Origin: an uncultured Chryseobacterium sp.
GTDB lineage: Bacteria > Bacteroidota > Bacteroidia > Flavobacteriales > Weeksellaceae
DNA length: 64,000 nucleotides
Assembly: GCA_913775525.1 (NCBI GenBank)
Contig: CAJYLH010000044.1
Coordinates: 57,022-121,021 of the forward strand
Reading direction: 5' to 3'
Shown: positions 59,332 to 64,000 of the stretch, piece after piece
Position numbering within the stretch: position 1 is the stretch's first letter
Layout of the letters: each line of letters begins with the position of its first letter
Translations under genes and position numbers: made by a program
Notes under the pieces: generated by a model
What the model saw: the letters and a program-made list of their open reading frames with translations, nothing else
Database searches by the model: none
Told to the model about the DNA's origin: nothing

Positions 59332-59537
59332 TTTTCTATTCTTAATATAGGTTTGTAGAAATGAAGAATGTCTAACTTTCTCGTACCATAATAGCTTGAT
59401 ACAATTTTCCGTTCATTCTTTTTCAATGGTTGTATATGTTTAAATTCCAGTTCTTGAAATACTAGAGGTAATGTACTGTGATTGGTTTCAATCTCCTTTT
59501 TAATATTGTCAATTTTATACTTATATTTCACGATCAC
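59328..59537 (-). CDS. 69-residue ORF coupled between gwsG and gwsS
   Basis: A small protein that starts with GTG and reads PLVFQELEFKHIQPLKKNER in its middle and ends in HFYKPILRIEK. Its first 17 bp overlap the end of gwsG and its stop overlaps the gwsS start by 4 bp, so ribosomes probably pass from one gene to the next. I do not recognise the sequence. It has no signal peptide or membrane segment. It could be a third component of the peptide system (for example a chaperone or a recognition part) or a fragment of a longer ancestor. Confidence 0.55.
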   Translation of the reverse strand: MIVKYKYKIDNIKKEIETNHSTLPLVFQELEFKHIQPLKKNERKIVSSYYGTRKLDILHFYKPILRIEK

Positions 59538-60444
59538 TAATTAAATTTAATGCAATTTCTTTTTCTAAATGATAATTACAGGGATATGATACCATATCAA
59601 ATTGGCCAACAGGATTAACTTCTAAAAAATAAAAATTATTATCCGTAGAATATATTAAATCAATAGACCCGCTTTCTAAAGAAACTTTTTGCATAAGCTG
59701 ATTGATCATCTGCTCAATTGATTGGGGAAGTTTAAAAGGAACGGTTCTATTAGGCATATCATTATTATATCGCCTAAAGTCTATTTGAGTCTTATCATCC
59801 CCTTGCGAAAATATTGCCATACTCCAGCATTTACCGAAAAGGTAAAAAGTTCTTATCTCGAACTTTTTTTCAATATATTCCTGAATTAATGAAGTGCTAA
59901 AGCTTTTTAAATTATCCTGTTGTAAAATTTTTGTATAGGAATCAATATCTATCCCATCTATATCCCCTAAAAATCCTGGAGTAATAGGTTTTGTAATTGC
60001 TTTCTTATATTTTTTCAGGTCTGGAAATTGACTATCAATAAATGATGGCGGAATTTTTAAGCCGACTTCTCTGGCGATATCATTGACAATCAGTTTATTT
60101 ACATTAGCTTTACTAAAAGAATTAATCTGTTTCTTGTGCGACAACTTATACTGAAGATATTCATGCAAAACAGATTTATTATGCAGTAAATAAGAATTCA
60201 ATTGATGTATCTGTAATTTTTTAAATTCTCCGACAGAAATAAAACCTCTCCTGTACCAGACAGCCCTTATCTCATCAATATCTACTAAAACGCCTTTAAT
60301 CTTAAGGAATATTCCGAAATCCGATGATGACATTTCACATTTATCAGTGTCATTAATTCTAAGCCACTTCATCCTGTAATAGTCCAACCAATCAATAACA
60401 ATATTGGTTGACATGTCATATTCATCTGAGATTATTAATATCAT
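59521..60444 (-). CDS. gwsG: ATP-grasp peptide maturase of the grasp-with-spasm system
   Basis: A 307-residue ATP-grasp enzyme that probably forms ester or amide links between side chains of the precursor, as the microviridin-type ligases do. The N-terminal domain starts MILIISDEYDMSTNIVIDWL. The ATP-binding lysine may lie in KKAITKPITPGFLGD; the metal-binding segment is FYFLEVNPVGQF, and SLIQEYIEKKFEIRTFYLFG is the conserved acid/base region. Its neighbours (precursor upstream, SPASM protein downstream) support the call. AT-rich composition differs from the cco genes beside it. Confidence 0.87.
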   Translation of the reverse strand: MILIISDEYDMSTNIVIDWLDYYRMKWLRINDTDKCEMSSSDFGIFLKIKGVLVDIDEIRAVWYRRGFISVGEFKKLQIHQLNSYLLHNKSVLHEYLQYKLSHKKQINSFSKANVNKLIVNDIAREVGLKIPPSFIDSQFPDLKKYKKAITKPITPGFLGDIDGIDIDSYTKILQQDNLKSFSTSLIQEYIEKKFEIRTFYLFGKCWSMAIFSQGDDKTQIDFRRYNNDMPNRTVPFKLPQSIEQMINQLMQKVSLESGSIDLIYSTDNNFYFLEVNPVGQFDMVSYPCNYHLEKEIALNLISDREI

Positions 60445-60532
60445 ATAAAAAGAATTAGTATCACAATGAAATGGTATGATTTCAGAATCCCATGATTAAT
60501 GGCTATTTTTTGGTGGGATGAGAAAAAATCAT

Positions 60533-60568
60533 AAAAAAGTCCGTTTTCACTAGTTGTGAGACGGACTC
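60533..60568 (-). terminator. Hairpin between gwsA and gwsG
   Basis: On the minus strand AGTCCGT pairs with ACGGACT around CTCACAACTAGTGAAA, followed by six T and then ATGA. It stands right after the gwsA stop (60591) and 90 bp before gwsG. It could stop most transcripts after the precursor gene so that far more peptide than enzyme is made. Confidence 0.8.
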
Positions 60569-60590
60569 AATTAATTGTGATGCGATTATT

Positions 60591-60791
60591 TTAACATCCT
60601 GACCAGCATTCAGTACCTAATAAATGTCCATCTTCATCGTAAGTATATAAGACAGAATCAGCACCTCCTCTAGAACGTGTTGTCTGGCGAATAATTCTTT
60701 TTCCTCCAGCAATACTCTTCATTGAATCTCTAGAAATTTTCTTGTTTTTAATTTCGCTTTTGAAATCTGATAGTGATTTTAAATTTTTCAT
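60591..60791 (-). CDS. gwsA: Grasp-with-spasm precursor peptide
   Basis: A 66-residue peptide. The leader has LSDFKSEIKNKKISRDSMKS and then IAGGK, where a double-glycine-like cleavage motif may separate leader and core. The core is rich in R, T, S and G, then reads SVLYTYDEDGHLLGTECWSG and ends with C. Acidic residues (D, E) and hydroxyl residues (S, T) in the core are the side chains that ATP-grasp enzymes of this kind link. The last residues CWSGC carry two cysteines. It is preceded by a promoter-like site and followed by the hairpin. Confidence 0.85.
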   Translation of the reverse strand: MKNLKSLSDFKSEIKNKKISRDSMKSIAGGKRIIRQTTRSRGGADSVLYTYDEDGHLLGTECWSGC

Positions 60792-60938
60792 AATAAATTT
60801 TTAATATTTAGGGCACGTTATTAAAAAAACAATTTATTCAAAAATTTCATTATAATTATGCAGCCGCGACAATTACATAAATCATAAATTAATATTAATT
60901 TAAATAAATATTATTCAATAACTAAACCATTACGTTTT

Positions 60939-60965
60939 CAAATATATAAATTAAACCAACACCAA
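60939..60965 (-). promoter_or_regulatory. Candidate promoter of the gws cluster
   Basis: On the minus strand TTG (60963-60965) and TATATTTG (60939-60946) stand 16 bp apart, 148 bp before the gwsA ATG. The -7 box is a perfect TAnnTTTG match. Confidence 0.4.
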
Positions 60966-61365
60966 GGCGATATTTAACAAAAATTAACATTTCTTTTATA
61001 TAATATTTATTGCTAATATTTCAATAAAAACTGATGTAATTCACTAATATTTATATAATTATAGTTTTTTTATGGAAAATAAAACAAACATAGCTAATTA
61101 TCCATAATAAAAATTTAAAACACCAAATGGTGTATTAATTCTTAATTTAAGTCCTGTTATAGTGAAAATAAATCGATACAAGCTAAAGTATCAGAAAGAA
61201 TCTCATATATAATTCTTAAACATTATTTCAAAATTTATATGCTTAAAGATATAATCAGTTAACTATATCAGGTCTGCATCATCAGTAATTTACTTAAAGT
61301 TATATTATTGGAATATTTTGGCCACTAATGAATATTCCGATAAAGATTACTAAAAAATTGAATCT
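60966..61365. other. AT-rich non-coding gap upstream of the gws cluster
   Basis: About 400 bp without a credible gene on either strand, lying between the gws promoter candidate and the decayed end of the DUF6705 array. No repeat or strong hairpin was seen. It may hold regulatory sites. Confidence 0.5.
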
Positions 61366-61938
61366 TCATAGTTGTTTCGTAATAATTAAATCCTTTATCA
61401 CCGGCAAGTAAATAGTAGTATTTAAAGTTGGAGGACATTTATCTGCTGCTGTTGTATCATTTGGACGATATTCTCAGAAAATTTGTGTTGGATTAGTTTT
61501 TTTAGATAAACTGATCCAAAACCCACGTTGCAATCGGTACCAATATATATTAATTCGGCCTTACTACCATTTTCCGTAACCCATACACTATAGATAGAAT
61601 ACTTTAGATTGTCTGTAGGAAATCTATATTTTGGTTATCTTGTAATATATTTCCTGAAGAACTTTTTATTATATATTTCATTGATAAAACATCTCTATAA
61701 ACTTTCTGATTTCCATAATCAAAAAACTAATCATTTTCTTTAGTGATATACCTGTGATATGATTTCCATTATACGTGGAAATATATGTTCCTACAAAAGA
61801 TTGTAATTCATTATTGGTATCTTTTATATGCGACATATTAGGAACATTATCTAAGGATGTTAACAATGGATATGTTTGTTGTGCTTTACAGAGACATCCA
61901 ACAAGTATTCCTAAGCAAATAATCAAATATTTTTTCAC
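61366..61938 (-). pseudogene. Decayed DUF6705-family gene, last of the array
   Basis: The first 60 residues (from the GTG at 61938) read like the neighbours (YPLLTSLDNVPNMSHIKDTN, then QSFVGTYISTYNG). A one-base loss after NHIT shifts the frame and leads to a stop at 61678. Below this, the sequence still matches the family in other frames (TADKCPP-like, then NTTIYLPV and a final KQL), ending near 61366. At least two more shifts are needed to restore the frame. It is closest to the copy at 63061-63636. Confidence 0.8.
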
Positions 61939-62507
61939 TGCTTTGTAAATATTAAATCTTTTGTCACCGGCAGGTAAATCGTGGTATCCAGATTAGGAGG
62001 GCATTTGGCTGCTGTCGTAGTGATATCATCCGGACGATACTCCCAGGAGATTTGTGTGCTGCTAATTTTTTTTAAATAAATGTCTCCCCATCCAACGCTG
62101 CAGTTTGTCCCAGTATAATTTAATAATACTTTACTTCCATTTTCAATAACCCATAAACTGAAAATTGTATTTAATTGATCAGATTGAAATGATGTATTTT
62201 GAGTTGTTTGAAGTATATTATTCGAAGAATCCTTTATTATATAGCGGATGTAAAGAATATCAGCATATACCTTCTTATTTCCATAATCAAAAAATTTATC
62301 ATTTTCTTTAGTAATATACAATGTGATCTGATTTCCATTATATGTGGAAATGTATGTCCCCACAAAGGGTTGCAACTCATTATTTGTATCCTTTAAGTGA
62401 GACATATTTGGAACATTATCCAAAAAAGTTAACAATGGATATGTTTGTTGTGCTCTACATAGAAATCCAACGAGTATTCCTAAGCAAATAATCAAATATT
62501 TTTTCAC
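61935..62507 (-). CDS. DUF6705-family secreted protein, copy 2 from the array end
   Basis: A 190-residue exported protein starting with GTG at 62507; the GTG overlaps the stop of the gene above (GTGA). The signal peptide ends in CRAQ or similar; a cysteine in the region GFLCRAQQ may be lipidated, which is uncertain. The body has KDTNNELQPFVGTYISTYNG, then ITLYITKENDKFF, and the conserved end CSVGWGDIYLKKISSTQISW, PNLDTTIYLPVTKDLI and FTKQ. The family is common in Chryseobacterium and its function is unknown. Confidence 0.85.
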   Translation of the reverse strand: MKKYLIICLGILVGFLCRAQQTYPLLTFLDNVPNMSHLKDTNNELQPFVGTYISTYNGNQITLYITKENDKFFDYGNKKVYADILYIRYIIKDSSNNILQTTQNTSFQSDQLNTIFSLWVIENGSKVLLNYTGTNCSVGWGDIYLKKISSTQISWEYRPDDITTTAAKCPPNLDTTIYLPVTKDLIFTKQ

Positions 62508-63061
62508 TGCTTCGTAAATATTAAGTCCTTTGTTGCCGGCAGGTAAATCGTGGTATCCAAATTAGGTGGACATTTAGCTGCTGTTGTCGTGATATCATCC
62601 GGACGGTACTCCAAGGAAATTTGTGTGCTGCTAATTTTTTTGAGATAAATATCTCCCCATCCAACACTGCAGTTCGTTCCACTATAATACAGTGTTACTG
62701 CATTTTTGGAAGGATTAGTCGCTAAACTATACAATTCAATATTATATGTATTATTATTTTTTGTATCCTGTAAAACATTTCCTGCGGAATTTTTAACAAT
62801 ATATTTTACAATTAATGCATCCATATAATAGTTCTTTTGCCCTGTTTGTTCTAATTTATCTTCTAGCTTAGTAATGAAAAGAGTAATTTCATTTCCATTA
62901 AAATTAGCTACGTAATTACCTATATATGGTGATAATTCATTATTTGTATCTTTTAAATGTGCACCAGCAGGAATGGTTGAAAAACCAGTATTAAGAGGTA
63001 GGTTCTGAGCCTGACAAAAGGACATCAACATTATCCCTACATATATCAATAAACTTTTCAT
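62504..63061 (-). CDS. DUF6705-family secreted protein, copy 3
   Basis: About 185 residues, starting with ATG at 63061 (a GTG at 63064 is the alternative) so that stop and start overlap in TGATG. Signal peptide MKSLLIYVGIMLMSFCQAQ. The middle differs from copy 2 (EDKLEQTGQKNYYMDALIVK, then DTKNNNTYNIELYS) but resembles the copy at the window edge. The C-terminal third is almost identical to copy 2. Confidence 0.85.
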   Translation of the reverse strand: MKSLLIYVGIMLMSFCQAQNLPLNTGFSTIPAGAHLKDTNNELSPYIGNYVANFNGNEITLFITKLEDKLEQTGQKNYYMDALIVKYIVKNSAGNVLQDTKNNNTYNIELYSLATNPSKNAVTLYYSGTNCSVGWGDIYLKKISSTQISLEYRPDDITTTAAKCPPNLDTTIYLPATKDLIFTKQ

Positions 63062-63636
63062 CACTGCTTCGTAAATATTAAATCTTTTGTCACCGGCAGG
63101 TAAATCGTGGTATCCAAATTAGGTGGACATTTATCTGCTGTTGTTGTTGTATCATTTGGACGATATCCCCAGGAAATTTGTGTTGAACTGACTTTTTTTA
63201 GATTTATTGATCCAAAACCCACGTTGCAGTTAGTACCATTATATATTAACTCAGCCTTACTACCATTTTCGGTAACCCATACACTGTAAATAGAATACTT
63301 TAGATTGTCTGTAGGAAAATCTATATTCTTGGTATCTTGTAATATATTACCTGAAGAACTTTTTATTATATATTTCACTGATAAAACATCCATATAAATT
63401 TGTTGATTGCCATAATCAAAAAACTTGTCAGTCTCTTTAGTGATATAGAGCGTGATGTGATTTCCATTATACATGGAAACATAAGTTCCTACAAAAGATT
63501 GTAATTCATTATTAGTATCTTTTATATGCGACATATTAGGAACATTATCCAAGGATGTTAACAATGGATATGTTTGTTGTGCTTTACACAGACATCCAAC
63601 AAGTATTCCTAAGCAAATAATCAAATATTTTTTCAC
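63061..63636 (-). CDS. DUF6705-family secreted protein, copy 4
   Basis: A 191-residue protein starting with GTG at 63636. The N-terminal half is nearly identical to the pseudogene copy (YPLLTSLDNVPNMSHIKDTN). The C-terminal part reads CNVGFGSINLKKVSSTQISW and GYRPNDTTTTADKCPPNLD, different from copies 2 and 3. It keeps the final IYLPVTKDLIFTKQ. Confidence 0.85.
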   Translation of the reverse strand: MKKYLIICLGILVGCLCKAQQTYPLLTSLDNVPNMSHIKDTNNELQSFVGTYVSMYNGNHITLYITKETDKFFDYGNQQIYMDVLSVKYIIKSSSGNILQDTKNIDFPTDNLKYSIYSVWVTENGSKAELIYNGTNCNVGFGSINLKKVSSTQISWGYRPNDTTTTADKCPPNLDTTIYLPVTKDLIFTKQ

Positions 63637-63661
63637 TGCTTCGTAAATATTAAATCTTTTG

Positions 63662-64000
63662 TCACCGGCAGGTAAATCGTGGTATCCAGATTAGTGGACA
63701 TTTAGCGGCTGTTGTCGTAACATCATCCGGTCTATATTCCCAAGAAATCTGAGTAGCATTAATTTTTTTTAATATTATTCTTCCCCAACCAACACTACAA
63801 TTAGTACCACAGTAAAAAAAATTTACTGTATTTTGAGTAGAAGATGTACTAATACTATATAATTCAATATTTTGATAATTATTATTTTTAGTATCCTGTA
63901 AAATTACCCCTGTAGAATTTTTTATAATGTACTTTATTACTAAAGCATCCATATAGTAATTCTTTTGTCCAGTTTTTTCTAATTTTTGTTCTTGTTTGGT
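63662..64000 (-). CDS. DUF6705-family protein, 5' end beyond the window, shifted C-terminus
   Basis: The frame is open to the window edge and reads QEQKLEKTGQKNYYMDALVI, then CSVGWGRIILKKINATQISW. One base is missing in the otherwise conserved CPPNLDTTIYLP region, so the end becomes CPLIWIPRFTCR and stops at 63662, 26 bp before the next GTG start, instead of overlapping it. It may still be partly functional, as only the last roughly 20 residues change. The type matches copy 3. Confidence 0.75.
   Translation of the reverse strand, partial: TKQEQKLEKTGQKNYYMDALVIKYIIKNSTGVILQDTKNNNYQNIELYSISTSSTQNTVNFFYCGTNCSVGWGRIILKKINATQISWEYRPDDVTTTAAKCPLIWIPRFTCR

Noticed and set aside
61366-64000. Repeated blocks considered as a CRISPR array
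   Set aside because: The repeat unit is about 570 bp and encodes similar proteins with signal peptides. There are no short direct repeats with even spacers and no cas genes.

Overview
The window looks like chromosome from a Bacteroidota bacterium of the family Weeksellaceae, most probably Chryseobacterium or a close relative. The evidence is indirect: outer-membrane TonB receptors with Flavobacteriia-style sequences, CCDC81-type HU proteins, a fused CcoNO oxidase subunit, a DksA-like protein without zinc cysteines, promoter boxes of the TAnnTTTG type, and a DUF6705 paralogue array plus a grasp-with-spasm peptide cluster, both typical of Chryseobacterium. No rRNA, tRNA, insertion sequence or CRISPR array was seen.

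Layout. 0-3.8 kb: a polymorphic toxin with a C-terminal zincin (HExxH) domain, followed by three small putative immunity genes in AT-rich DNA. 4-10.8 kb: ileS (type 2, with a swapped GIHH signature), a DksA-like regulator, lspA, a SanA-like protein and trpS. 10.8-15.6 kb: a two-component system with a PepSY-like secreted protein, a YjjG-type nucleotidase, a 44-residue ORF, an ECF sigma factor and an outer-membrane protein. 15.7-22.6 kb: metK, divergent oxyR/katA, enoyl-CoA hydratase, a dCMP deaminase-like protein, xerD and a NUDIX hydrolase. 22.6-32 kb: cell-envelope genes on the minus strand, a hydroxyacid dehydrogenase, a thioesterase, an HU-like membrane protein, and a TonB receptor under a TPP riboswitch. 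32-39 kb: aconitase, a LytTR regulator whose kinase has been truncated by a deletion, two outer-membrane beta-barrel genes (one only a 3' fragment), and a DUF1345 protein.

39-45.8 kb is a complete thiamine operon (riboswitch-thiS-thiC-thiE2-thiD-thiE-thiG-thiH-thiF) with almost every gene overlapping the next. With the riboswitch-controlled receptor at 28.8-31.1 kb, the cell seems able both to import and to make thiamine under the same ligand control. 46-58.2 kb carries panB, an RluA synthase, a Crp/Fnr regulator and a full cbb3 oxidase locus (ccoI, ccoS, ccoNO, ccoQ, ccoP, ccoG, ccoH and a SafE-like protein), with a Crp/Fnr-like palindrome in front of ccoS.

58.2-64 kb is an AT-rich accessory block on the minus strand. 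It holds a ribosomally made, modified peptide system of the grasp-with-spasm type: precursor gwsA, a terminator-like hairpin, ATP-grasp gwsG, a coupled 69-residue ORF of unknown role, and a SPASM protein gwsS that lacks the radical-SAM cysteine motif. Upstream of it is a head-to-tail array of at least five DUF6705 genes with stop/start overlaps, alternating sequence types and two decaying members. This block is the most interesting part of the window.
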